DNA of 64,000 nucleotides from Paenibacillus aceti (GTDB taxonomy: Bacteria > Bacillota > Bacilli > Paenibacillales > Paenibacillaceae), in NCBI RefSeq assembly GCF_003614185.1, contig NZ_KZ987724.1, positions 3,225,319 through 3,289,318 of the forward strand. Reading direction: 5' to 3'. Both the position numbers and the translations under genes were made by a program. The notes under the pieces are model-generated. The model was not told the origin of the DNA. It saw only the letters and a program-made list of their open reading frames with translations, and ran no database searches. Positions 17,688-25,484 of the stretch are shown piece after piece. The first letter of the stretch is position 1. Every line of letters starts with the position of its first letter.

Positions 17688-18551
17688 TTGCTCACCCCCA
17701 TCTTGCATGCGCTCTCCAGCAACCTAGACCATTTACCTCCCCAAGAGCGCAGGCTTGGAGAATACATTTTGCAGGCCCCTTCCTCCGTGATTCATCTGGG
17801 GATTACCGAGCTGGCTCTGGCTTGTAGCATCAGCCCGTCAACCGTAACCCGATTTTGCAAAACCTTTCATTTCAAGGGCTTTCCCGATTTCAAAATGAAG
17901 CTCGCTGGTGAATTAGGCCAGAAAACGGAGGTAAATCAATATCAGGACCTGAAAGCAGGTACTGATCTGCATGAAATTGTCAAAGCTATTGAGGCCAATC
18001 ATGTCGCTTCCATTACCGACACAACGAGACTGCTCGATATGAATGAGCTTGAGCAGGCGGTTCGAATCCTGTGCAAAGCCGGGCGTATTGATCTCTACGG
18101 GGTGGCAACCTCAGCGATGATCGCCCAGGATTTCTACCAGAAATTAATCCGTATCGGCAAGAATTGTACGGCCTTCTCAGATTCGCATATGCAGATCACT
18201 TCCGCATCAACACTGGGGGAGGACGATGTCGCGCTGGCTATCTCCTACTCTGGAGAAACCCCGGAGACGATCGACGCGCTTCGATGCGCCAAGGATAGCG
18301 GTGCTATCACGATCTCACTGACGCAGTATGGCAACAATCAACTCGCTTCTCTTGCTGATATAACCCTATTCTCTTCTTCACTTGAGAAAGGTATGCGCCG
18401 TGGCGATATGGCGTCACGCATCGCACAACTTCACGTGATCGATATTCTGTTCACAGGCATGGTCAGCATGGAATTTGAAGATTTCATACCTAAGCTGGAG
18501 AATTCTTACCAGAATGTTCAAACCTACAGAAAACGACAAGGAGGTTATTAA
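17688..18551 (+). CDS. RpiR/MurR family regulator of amino-sugar genes
   Basis: 287 residues. An N-terminal RpiR-type helix-turn-helix (about 1-75; GITELALACSISPSTVTRFCKTFHFKGFPDF) is followed by a SIS sugar-phosphate isomerase domain (about 105-260; IDLYGVATSAMIAQDFYQK and LAISYSGETPETIDAL), which senses a phosphosugar. A TTG start at 17688 is preferred, six bases after AGAAGGTG; the GTG at 17679 overlaps that site. It is the first gene of an operon with nagB (2-base gap) and nagA, so the ligand is probably GlcNAc-6-P, GlcN-6-P or MurNAc-6-P. Confidence 0.9.
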   Translation: MLTPILHALSSNLDHLPPQERRLGEYILQAPSSVIHLGITELALACSISPSTVTRFCKTFHFKGFPDFKMKLAGELGQKTEVNQYQDLKAGTDLHEIVKAIEANHVASITDTTRLLDMNELEQAVRILCKAGRIDLYGVATSAMIAQDFYQKLIRIGKNCTAFSDSHMQITSASTLGEDDVALAISYSGETPETIDALRCAKDSGAITISLTQYGNNQLASLADITLFSSSLEKGMRRGDMASRIAQLHVIDILFTGMVSMEFEDFIPKLENSYQNVQTYRKRQGGY

Positions 18552-18553
18552 TT

Positions 18554-19282
18554 ATGATAAACATTATTAAAGTTAACAATGAGCAGCAATTTAACGAGAC
18601 AGGTGCAGGTATCATTGCCAGCCTGCTACAGACCAACCCACGAGCCAAGCTGGGTCTGGCCACCGGTAGCACACCAGTCGGGGTGTACAAGAGATTAATC
18701 GAGCTGTACAACGAAGGTGTACTTAGCTTCAAGCTGGCAAGCAGCTACAATCTGGATGAATACATCGGGTTGCCTGCGGATCATTCTGAGAGCTACAGAC
18801 GCTTCATGAACGAGAAGCTGTTCAACCATATTGATATGCCGCTGGAGAACACACATGTTCCTTCCGGCAGTTCCAACGAGGCTCAACAAGCGGCCGATAC
18901 CTACAATCATCTGCTGGATGAAGTGGGACAGCTTGATCTTCAATTGCTCGGACTTGGGCATAATGGGCATATCGGCTTCAACGAGCCAGACGAAGAACTG
19001 CAAGCTCAGACGCATATCGTCACGTTGGATGAACGCACACGCCAGGCGAATGCCCGCTTCTTCAACTCCATTGATGAAGTGCCGACGCATGCGATCACTA
19101 TGGGGATCGGTTCAATCCTGAAGGCAAAACAAATCCTGTTAATGGCCAAGGGCAAAGACAAGGCTGAAATCGTAGCCAAAGCGCTCAAAGGGCCGATCAC
19201 TACCCAATGTCCAGCTTCCTTCTTGCAGACTCATCCGAATGTCGTTGTAATTTTAGACCAAGAAGCAGGGAGTCTTGTATAA
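18554..19282 (+). CDS. nagB: Glucosamine-6-phosphate deaminase
   Basis: Converts glucosamine-6-phosphate to fructose-6-phosphate and ammonia. 242 residues, the usual short Firmicute form. Visible motifs: LGLATGSTPVGVYKRL for phosphate binding, SYNLDEYIGLP with the catalytic Asp, LGLGHNGHIGFNEP with the active-site His region and Glu. It begins two bases after the regulator stop and its stop codon overlaps the nagA start by one base (TAATG), so translation is coupled along the operon. Confidence 0.97.
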   Translation: MINIIKVNNEQQFNETGAGIIASLLQTNPRAKLGLATGSTPVGVYKRLIELYNEGVLSFKLASSYNLDEYIGLPADHSESYRRFMNEKLFNHIDMPLENTHVPSGSSNEAQQAADTYNHLLDEVGQLDLQLLGLGHNGHIGFNEPDEELQAQTHIVTLDERTRQANARFFNSIDEVPTHAITMGIGSILKAKQILLMAKGKDKAEIVAKALKGPITTQCPASFLQTHPNVVVILDQEAGSLV

Positions 19283-20457
19283 TGTGCAATTATAATTTTC
19301 AAATCACTCATGCCAAGGTTGTAACCCCTAAAGGCATCATCGCTAATGGAGCGGTCACCATACAGGATGGAGTCATCACTTATGTCGGAACAGCAGACGG
19401 CGTACCTCCTGAAGCAGCACAGCTAGAAACCGTCGATGCTGCGGGCAAATATATTTTGCCTGGATTTATCGATGTCCATGTACATGGCGGCATGCTGGAG
19501 GATTTCTCCAAACCGAGCAAGGCGGGCTTTGATGCCATCACCAAGCTTCATGCCAGTCAGGGAACAACTCTCATGTTAGCTACGACAATGACCATGCCGA
19601 AGGATGTACTCGATGGAGTCTTGGCTGAAGTCAATAACTACATGCACAGTGATATGCCGTATGCTCAGCTCGGCGGTGTCCATCTGGAAGGACCGTTCAT
19701 CAGTCCCAAATGGCCTGGCGCCCAGAACCCGACTCATATCGTTCCTCCGAACAAGGATTGGATAGAGCAATGGGAAGAGCAGTATCCCGGCCTGATCAAG
19801 CAAGTCACCTTCGCACCGGAACGCGAGGGCTCCCATGATTTGATCCGTTACCTTCGTAAGAAGGGAATTGCTGCGGCTGCGGGACATACTGACGCTACCT
19901 ATGAAGAGATTATGTCTGCTCAGGCGGTCGGACTGAACCATTCCGTGCATATGTTCAATGCGATGACTCCACTGCATCATCGTAAACCGGGCACAGCAGG
20001 AGCGATTCTAAGTACTCCGGCGATCAGCGCGGAGATTATCGCCGATGGTATTCACGTGCATAAAGCGGCGATCAAATTGCTGGCCAGCGTGAAGACAGAC
20101 CATAATCTACTGTTGATCACGGACGCGATGTCAGCCGCTGGACTCGGCAACGGCGATTACATGCTCGGCGATCTTCCTGTAGTCGTTAAGGATAATGTAT
20201 GTACGTTGAAGGAAAGCGAAGGAACGCTTGCCGGCAGCACGCTTACGATGATCCGCGGCTTCCGTTACCTTGTACAGGAGGTTGGCCTTTCAATCGAGCG
20301 AGCTTCCGAAGCAGCGAGTGTCAACCCGGCCAAATTACTGCGCATGAGCCATATCACCGGCTCCATTGAGACAGGTAAGCAAGCCGACCTACTTATGATA
20401 GACAACGATCTTGAATTACAGCAGGTCTGGATTAAAGGACGTAAATTCGAGGAATAA
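19282..20457 (+). CDS. nagA: N-acetylglucosamine-6-phosphate deacetylase
   Basis: Removes the acetyl group from GlcNAc-6-P, feeding NagB. 391 residues; amidohydrolase fold with the metal motif FIDVHVHGG near residue 60, the EGPF metal Glu near 132, AAAGHTDAT and NHSVHMFNAM with further His ligands, and LITDAMSAAG with the catalytic Asp. The start at 19282 overlaps the nagB stop; the reading frame is open further upstream inside nagB but that part is unrelated. Together with the chitinase and NagZ it completes a chitin or wall amino-sugar route. Confidence 0.95.
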   Translation: MCNYNFQITHAKVVTPKGIIANGAVTIQDGVITYVGTADGVPPEAAQLETVDAAGKYILPGFIDVHVHGGMLEDFSKPSKAGFDAITKLHASQGTTLMLATTMTMPKDVLDGVLAEVNNYMHSDMPYAQLGGVHLEGPFISPKWPGAQNPTHIVPPNKDWIEQWEEQYPGLIKQVTFAPEREGSHDLIRYLRKKGIAAAAGHTDATYEEIMSAQAVGLNHSVHMFNAMTPLHHRKPGTAGAILSTPAISAEIIADGIHVHKAAIKLLASVKTDHNLLLITDAMSAAGLGNGDYMLGDLPVVVKDNVCTLKESEGTLAGSTLTMIRGFRYLVQEVGLSIERASEAASVNPAKLLRMSHITGSIETGKQADLLMIDNDLELQQVWIKGRKFEE

Positions 20458-20481
20458 CAATAACTTCTATAAAAATATACA

Positions 20482-20518
20482 GAGGCTCCTTTGTTGATAA
20501 AGGGAGCCTCCTTTTTTT
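20482..20518 (+). terminator. Terminator of the nag operon
   Basis: GAGGCTCCTTT and AAAGGGAGCCTC with a six-base loop, followed by CTTTTTTT. Confidence 0.85.
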
Positions 20519-20534
20519 CGTTCAAAAGAGATAC

Positions 20535-21464
20535 TTAGCGATGCATATTCGTGCGGTATCCATCTGTAGTTGTATTATTCACTCCACTCGGTGTATACCC
20601 GCTTGGCCCCGTCATTGTGCCCGTCCGCCCAGGGAAGATACGCTCCACGATCCGTTCGAAATTGCTAATAGATCCGTTAAGCGAAGCTCCGTCACGGGAT
20701 TGGGTCGTATATCCACCTGCCTCCGTTACAAAATCCGGATCGGAGGAGATATAGACATTCTGGATATGCGGTGCGGTCTTCTTGATTTTCTGCGTAATCT
20801 CATCCTTCACATGCTGCGGAACATGATCCCTTACAGTTCCAGTGTTATTATTCGTGTTCGTGCTGAACGGACTCATGGAACGATTCATGGTTCCTCCACG
20901 GGTTCCCCCCATATTGGTATTATAAGTTCCATAGGTCCCGTTAAGCCCATTCGTGTTGACCCCATGCAATCCATTGGTGCCATAAGTCCCGTTCATCCCG
21001 TAGGCACCGGTTCCTCCTCTTGTACCATTAGTAATCCCATTCATGCCTGTTCCCCGAGTACGAGAAATTCCTGTAGAGTTTAAAGGGTTCCCCAGTCCCT
21101 TTGCTGAAATCCCGGAGCTACGATTCACCCCATTGTTGTCATGCAAAGTCAAGGCTACATACGCATCTCGATCTGATACTAATACGTGCGCGGTCCGCAC
21201 ATCGGCAAGCCCGGAAATTTTATTGCTCAGAATCGGACTGGATTTCAAAGAATGAATGCGTTGTGTTGTTCCATGGCCAGCACTGCGCGTGAACATCCGG
21301 TTTCCAGGTTTCACGGAATTTACATCATAGCGATGCTCGGTCTGACGTAAACTTTGGGTCCGGACATTATTGTTCTTCGTCGTTGTACCGCATCCCGTAA
21401 TACTGACCATACCTGCGATAAGAGCAGCAGAGAGCGATAAGCTGATGATTTTGTGTCCTCGCAT
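20535..21464 (-). CDS. YhcN/YlaJ family sporulation lipoprotein with Gly/Asn/Thr-rich insert
   Basis: 309 residues: signal peptide with lipobox SITGC near residue 25; YhcN/YlaJ-like core at both ends (VRTAHVLVSDRDAYVALTL near 90-115 and DEITQKIKKTAPHIQNVYISSDPDFV near 215-240). Between them lies a low-complexity tract of about 100 residues (roughly 115-210) built from repeats such as GMNGTYGTNGLHG, rich in Gly, Thr, Asn. The family is made in the forespore and found in spore membranes or cortex. The insert is absent from the short Bacillus proteins and probably acts as a flexible spacer. The final residues are also Gly/Thr-rich. Confidence 0.85.
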   Translation of the reverse strand: MRGHKIISLSLSAALIAGMVSITGCGTTTKNNNVRTQSLRQTEHRYDVNSVKPGNRMFTRSAGHGTTQRIHSLKSSPILSNKISGLADVRTAHVLVSDRDAYVALTLHDNNGVNRSSGISAKGLGNPLNSTGISRTRGTGMNGITNGTRGGTGAYGMNGTYGTNGLHGVNTNGLNGTYGTYNTNMGGTRGGTMNRSMSPFSTNTNNNTGTVRDHVPQHVKDEITQKIKKTAPHIQNVYISSDPDFVTEAGGYTTQSRDGASLNGSISNFERIVERIFPGRTGTMTGPSGYTPSGVNNTTTDGYRTNMHR

Positions 21465-21631
21465 GTAGTCATCCCCTATCTCAATAATTTTTATTATGAA
21501 CAGGACTTAGGATGCGCCTATCGTGAATACGAAATTCAGGTAAAACTTAACCGCACTGTCTATGCTTGGCGCCAAAGCCTCCGCCTCCACATACGATACA
21601 TATTATGCGGATTTTAAGGGAGGATAAAGAC

Positions 21632-22579
21632 TTGAAGAGAGTAGTCATAACGGGCGGAGCCGGCTTTATCGGCTCTCATCTGGTGAAGCGATTCATTGAG
21701 CGGCAGGATGAAGTCCATGTTATAGATAATTTAAGCACAGGAAGCAAGGAACGCTTGCATCCGGAAGCGAAGCTGCATGTGCTCGATATCCGCTCTGCCG
21801 AGGCCAGGGAGCGGATCACCGAGATCCAGCCTTCATTGATGGTGCATCTAGCGGCGCAGGCCGATGTACAGCGTTCTGTTCTGGACCCTGCCTTCGATCT
21901 GGATGTCAATGTAGGTGGAACCTTAAACATGCTATTTGCCTGCCGGGAAGCTAAGGTTGGCAAGCTGATATTCACCTCCACCTCAGGAGTTTATGGGGAG
22001 ACTGACCAGGAATTGCTGCTCGAATCCGCCCCGGTCAAGCCGATTTCCTTCTACGGGTTGTCCAAGCTGACGGCAGAGTATTATATAGCCCTATTCAACA
22101 GCTTATTCGGTCTGCCCTATACCATATTGCGTCTTGCTAATGTGTATGGACCGGAGCAAACCGCTAAAGGAGAAGGCGGTGTCATCGCCATATTTATGGA
22201 TAAGTTAAAACAAGGGCTCCCGCTTACCGTGAACGGGGATGGAGAGCAGACCCGGGATTTTATTTATGTGGAGGATGTCGTAAGCGCGATTATCTCCGCT
22301 GGCAGCGATGAATTGCGGGATGTGATCCATGCCAGTACGGCCAAGCGGACGTCTCTGAATGATCTGATCAAGCTGCTGGGCCAACTCCATCCAGAGCCCA
22401 TTCAAGTGACTCATCGCGCAGCCAAACCAGGAGATATCCGGCATAGCTGCTTGTCCAATTCCAGAGCCTCTCAGTTGCTGCATTGGCAGCCCTCCCATAC
22501 ATTGCTTCAAGGCTTGGAAGAGACCTACCGCTATGTGATGTCATCGCCCCCCTTCAATCCACCTGTTACCGAAAAATAA
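21632..22579 (+). CDS. NAD-dependent nucleotide-sugar epimerase (extended SDR)
   Basis: 315 residues similar to UDP-glucose 4-epimerase. N-terminal NAD site VVITGGAGFIGSHL, then VHLAAQADVQRS, the Ser-Thr-Ser of strand 5 (FTSTSGVYG) and the catalytic YGLSK. The TTG start at 21632 has AAGGGAGG eight bases upstream; the preceding in-frame codons (from 21566) lack a ribosome site and encode a Pro-rich piece unlike the family. It lies at the left edge of the glycosylation island on the plus strand, and ends in a bidirectional terminator. CATACGATA, a sigma-E/K-like -10 element, occurs near 21590 but without a clear -35 box. Exact sugar unknown. Confidence 0.88.
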   Translation: MKRVVITGGAGFIGSHLVKRFIERQDEVHVIDNLSTGSKERLHPEAKLHVLDIRSAEARERITEIQPSLMVHLAAQADVQRSVLDPAFDLDVNVGGTLNMLFACREAKVGKLIFTSTSGVYGETDQELLLESAPVKPISFYGLSKLTAEYYIALFNSLFGLPYTILRLANVYGPEQTAKGEGGVIAIFMDKLKQGLPLTVNGDGEQTRDFIYVEDVVSAIISAGSDELRDVIHASTAKRTSLNDLIKLLGQLHPEPIQVTHRAAKPGDIRHSCLSNSRASQLLHWQPSHTLLQGLEETYRYVMSSPPFNPPVTEK

Positions 22580-22585
22580 TACAAA

Positions 22586-22617
22586 TAAGCCGACCCTACT
22601 AGCCATGGGCCGGCTTA
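22586..22617. terminator. Bidirectional terminator
   Basis: TAAGCCG and CGGCTTA bracket a loop with further pairing (ACCC/GGGC) between convergent genes. Confidence 0.6.
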
Positions 22618-22623
22618 ACAATA

Positions 22624-22986
22624 CTAAATTGAATAAGTCAGATAATAGGGTCCTGTCATAACCGCTCTGGATTCCTCGGAGCGCACGCTCAAATAGTAGC
22701 TATGATGGTCCTTCGTTGCCGCTTCCGAATAGGTGTCAATCATCAGGCACTTCTCATAGCAGGCCTCTTGTGTCCAGTAGATAATCGGGCCCTTCGGCGT
22801 ATCCCTGCTAACGACGATCTCCATCTCTCCCGTATCCCAATGGATCGGCTTCTCCCAACCAATTTCAAGCTTGAGCTGAATCTGCTGTCCGGGAACCACC
22901 CTGGCGATATCTATGGATGTCAGAGCCACTTCTCTCGGTCCGACGATAAAAGGCTCAAAGGTTCCTCTCGCAGCCCCTTGCTTCAT
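22624..22986 (-). CDS. Hypothetical beta-rich protein, 120 aa
   Basis: A soluble protein of alternating hydrophobic strands (VALTSIDIARVVPGQQIQLKLEIGW... MEIVVSRDTPKGPIIYW), suggesting a beta-sandwich. Two Cys lie close together (ACYEKC). No signal peptide. Last gene of a three-gene set with the 111-residue protein and a GT4 glycosyltransferase (gaps of 3 and 14 bases), so it may be a spore-surface structural protein or an acceptor for the sugar; that is inference from context. I do not recognise the family. Start at 22986 has GGGGG-rich sequence upstream. Confidence 0.65.
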   Translation of the reverse strand: MKQGAARGTFEPFIVGPREVALTSIDIARVVPGQQIQLKLEIGWEKPIHWDTGEMEIVVSRDTPKGPIIYWTQEACYEKCLMIDTYSEAATKDHHSYYLSVRSEESRAVMTGPYYLTYSI

Positions 22987-23000
22987 CTATATCCCCCCAT

Positions 23001-24077
23001 TCAAATACTGTGCAGCATATGGATGAAATTGTTACAGTATTGCTCAATTCCAAACTCAGTCCGGATATGGTGATACGCAGAATCCCTGATATATTCCCTT
23101 CTCGCATGATTCTCGATCAAATCCCTGGCCTCGATGATCGCCTGGCCGATATCGCCCAAGGCGTAACTCTTCCCCGTTACATTATGAATAATGGAGGTAG
23201 CTACCCCATCTGAATCTGTAGCCAGCACAGGACATCTACAGCTCATCGCTTCCAGAAGAGATTGCGGCGCTCCTTCCACCTTGGAGGTGGAGATCAGAAA
23301 GCCGCCGGATTCGCCCACCGTAGAGAAATAATATTTCATATCGGAATTGGGCACATTCGAGAGCAACCGGATCCGACTATGCAGATTCAAATAACTCGCG
23401 ATCTGCATGAACTGCTCACGTTCCGACGGAATTGATAAGTTGATATCTTCGAACATCAGAAGCTCAAGATCCGGATAATAATGGCTTAGCTGATGGCCAA
23501 TCACGAGGAATTCCCGCCAGTTTTTATTGTCCTCCATCCTTCCTACCCAAGCGATAATCGGATGCTGTGGACTATAGACAGGCTGATATGTGAAATGATC
23601 GGAATCGAAGCAATTGTTGAAATTAAAATGCGGAATATAGGGATACAATTCATTGAATAGAGCAGCAATATGCGGTGTTCTCGGATTTAGTAGCGCCGAG
23701 GCATGCGTATTTACGATAGGTATCGCTTCGGTCAACTTCTGGCGGGCGACCTCCTTCGGCCCATATCCTTGAATTTCCAGGATGAACTTTCCATAATAGC
23801 CCAGATTGCGAAATCTCTCAAAGCATTTATGATCCGTCGTTACAATAATCGTCTGATAATTTCCCCGATCAAGAATTTGCTTAGTTTCATAATCGTCCTC
23901 TGTAATATAGATGGGAAAATCAGAAGGGTTCTGCATCCCGGCACCCCAATTATAGTACAGACAATCCGCTTGAATTCCGTAACGGCGCAATGCCTGACAA
24001 CGCTGCCGATTGATCGAATCCATTCCACCGCTCGGTACGAAAAATACAAACAGTACGTTCAGTGCGCCCACCTCCAC
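23001..24077 (-). CDS. Glycosyltransferase, GT4 family
   Basis: About 358 residues, GT-B fold. N-terminal LFVFFVPSGGMDSINRQRCQAL resembles the acceptor-binding opening of GT4 enzymes; the C-terminal half has IIAWVGRMEDNKNWREFL, the donor-site segment GFLISTSKVEGAPQSLLEAMSC (E-x7-E pattern) and PVLATDSDGV. The start is uncertain: GTG at 24077 overlaps a GGAGGTGG sequence which may itself be the ribosome site for a codon slightly downstream. Follows the 111-residue gene by three bases and precedes the 120-residue gene. Donor and acceptor unknown; spore-surface role inferred from the cluster. Confidence 0.85.
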   Translation of the reverse strand: MEVGALNVLFVFFVPSGGMDSINRQRCQALRRYGIQADCLYYNWGAGMQNPSDFPIYITEDDYETKQILDRGNYQTIIVTTDHKCFERFRNLGYYGKFILEIQGYGPKEVARQKLTEAIPIVNTHASALLNPRTPHIAALFNELYPYIPHFNFNNCFDSDHFTYQPVYSPQHPIIAWVGRMEDNKNWREFLVIGHQLSHYYPDLELLMFEDINLSIPSEREQFMQIASYLNLHSRIRLLSNVPNSDMKYYFSTVGESGGFLISTSKVEGAPQSLLEAMSCRCPVLATDSDGVATSIIHNVTGKSYALGDIGQAIIEARDLIENHARREYIRDSAYHHIRTEFGIEQYCNNFIHMLHSI

Positions 24078-24080
24078 CAG

Positions 24081-24416
24081 CTAATTAATTCTGACGGCCT
24101 CTTCCTGAGTGAATATAGCCACAGGCTGGCCGCCGTTCCAGGCTCTCATCGTTACAGCTGTAGTGTCATACTTATTAATATTCGTCACCATTATTAATTG
24201 AAATGGCAAGAACTGCGTCGTAATGCGCGGAATAATCACACTAACGCCCTGGGCCAAATGATAGAGCCCGCGATACAATAAACCGCTTGGCGTATAGACC
24301 GTAACAAGCATCTCGAATCCTTCGCCGCCCAGATTGCACAGCTCCAGATCAAAGGCTTGAATATAACGTGAATCCACCGCACCATGATCTACCGAATTTA
24401 ATCGCAGAATGGACAT
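24081..24416 (-). CDS. Hypothetical beta-rich protein, 111 aa
   Basis: A soluble protein with alternating strands: DSRYIQAFDLELCNLG, FEMLVTVYTPSGLLYRG, QGVSVIIPRIT, FQLIMVTNINKYDTTAVTMRAW. No signal peptide or membrane span. Likely a small beta-sandwich; family not recognised. First gene of the set 24416-22624. CATACGATA, the pattern of a sigma-E/K -10 box, lies at 24449-24457 on the minus strand, about 30 bases upstream of the start, but the -35 region does not match well. Role as spore-surface component or glycan acceptor is inference. Confidence 0.65.
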   Translation of the reverse strand: MSILRLNSVDHGAVDSRYIQAFDLELCNLGGEGFEMLVTVYTPSGLLYRGLYHLAQGVSVIIPRITTQFLPFQLIMVTNINKYDTTAVTMRAWNGGQPVAIFTQEEAVRIN

Positions 24417-24448
24417 GACTAGGCCTCCAAGAATCTAATAATTTCTAT

Positions 24449-24457
24449 TATCGTATG
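24449..24457 (-). promoter_or_regulatory. Sigma-E/K-like -10 element
   Basis: CATACGATA on the minus strand fits CATA-N3-TA. No AC pair at the proper distance upstream, so only half of a sigma-K promoter is seen. Confidence 0.35.
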
Positions 24458-24499
24458 CTTGCTGAAGCAATTTGCACAGGCTATCCATCTATCTCCCCC

Positions 24500-24526
24500 A
24501 CCTATTTCTCTAGTCTTCATACATTG
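24500..24526 (+). promoter_or_regulatory. Candidate sigma-K promoter of the DUF1796 gene
   Basis: AC at 24500-24501, 16 bases, then CATACATTG at 24518-24526, compared with the sigma-K pattern AC-N16/17-CATA-N3-TA (last base differs). It points to the gene starting at 24591. Confidence 0.55.
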
Positions 24527-24590
24527 GTCCAAGCAATGATCCGAATGAAGCATCTAATAGATTATAGAAAATACTAGGAGGCTTCCAGCC

Positions 24591-25217
24591 ATGCTATTTC
24601 ATGAATTAAAAGGGAAATATCAGGCCGTCTTCAGCTTAGGGAACAATTGTCTTCCTGCCATTCAGCTGGAAAGAAACGGATTGCGCCCCTATTCTGGACC
24701 TCTCGACTGGCTAGCTTTTAAGCAAATAGCCGACCTGAACCGGATGCTGCTGAACCGTTTTGAAGGATTTATGGATTACAACCACTTGAGAGTCGAATCC
24801 AGAGTAAGTGAACGCCTGTTCCTGGTAGAAGACAATTATTATCACCTATACTTCAATCACGATTTCTTCACTCATAACAACACGGAAACCCAACTGCTCG
24901 CTTACCCGGAAGTCAAAGCAAAGTACGATCGTAGAGTGAACCGTTTTCTGGAGAAAATATCAACTAGTAAACTCATTCTGTTCGTTCATACGGGCAGCAC
25001 ACTTGAGGAGATTCGTACCCTGGACTCCGTATTATCGCAAATTGTCGTTCATGATTATCGTCTACTGCTAGTTAACCACGCTGCTGTTCCAGGGATTGTT
25101 GACAGCCACTCGCCTCTGGACAAGGTATGCTCTCTGCTCATTCCAGATGGAGAAGTATGGAACGGGAATAATCGGCATTGGTCGCGAATTTTCAAAGGAA
25201 TCCGTATAGAAGAATAG
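24591..25217 (+). CDS. DUF1796 family putative cysteine-peptidase-like protein
   Basis: 208 residues. The N-terminal SLGNNCLPAIQLERNGLR followed by GPLDWLAF is the DUF1796 signature, in which the Cys is predicted to be the nucleophile of a papain-like fold; a His candidate is HDYRLLLVNHAAV. Activity has not been shown for the family as far as I know, and such proteins commonly sit in polysaccharide or surface-glycan loci. It is encoded opposite to nearly all its neighbours, with its own sigma-K-like promoter and a strong terminator. TAGGAGG precedes the ATG. Confidence 0.8.
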   Translation: MLFHELKGKYQAVFSLGNNCLPAIQLERNGLRPYSGPLDWLAFKQIADLNRMLLNRFEGFMDYNHLRVESRVSERLFLVEDNYYHLYFNHDFFTHNNTETQLLAYPEVKAKYDRRVNRFLEKISTSKLILFVHTGSTLEEIRTLDSVLSQIVVHDYRLLLVNHAAVPGIVDSHSPLDKVCSLLIPDGEVWNGNNRHWSRIFKGIRIEE

Positions 25218-25226
25218 GCCGGGAAG

Positions 25227-25270
25227 AGCCAATGGGTCCAAACTGTGCCAGCCATCGAACCCATTGGCTA
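25227..25270. terminator. Bidirectional terminator
   Basis: AGCCAATGGGT and ACCCATTGGCT form an 11-bp perfect stem between convergent genes. Confidence 0.75.
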
Positions 25271-25279
25271 AATCATGTC

Positions 25280-25462
25280 TTATAGCTTAGGATCACCGGG
25301 GCGCAGGGATAGAACCGTGTTGTCGGGCAGCTGGTAATCCCGCGGTAACAGTGCAAATAGCCGATTCCATATTACATAATCCACCTCTACCTCCGGATTG
25401 GAGGATTGTACGGTGAAGATCCGATTATACAAATCCGAGGCGACCATAAAGCGATTGCTCAT
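25280..25462 (-). CDS. Hypothetical small protein, 60 aa
   Basis: A 60-residue protein (RFMVASDLYNRIFTVQSSNPEV near the start, LLPRDYQLPDNTVLSLRPGD near the end). GGGGGGTGAT lies eight bases upstream of the ATG, a strong ribosome site that supports it as a real gene despite its size. It follows a GT4 gene by 22 bases on the same strand and ends before a terminator. No family recognised; no signal peptide. Confidence 0.6.
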   Translation of the reverse strand: MSNRFMVASDLYNRIFTVQSSNPEVEVDYVIWNRLFALLPRDYQLPDNTVLSLRPGDPKL

Positions 25463-25484
25463 CACATCACCCCCCCTAGCAGTA

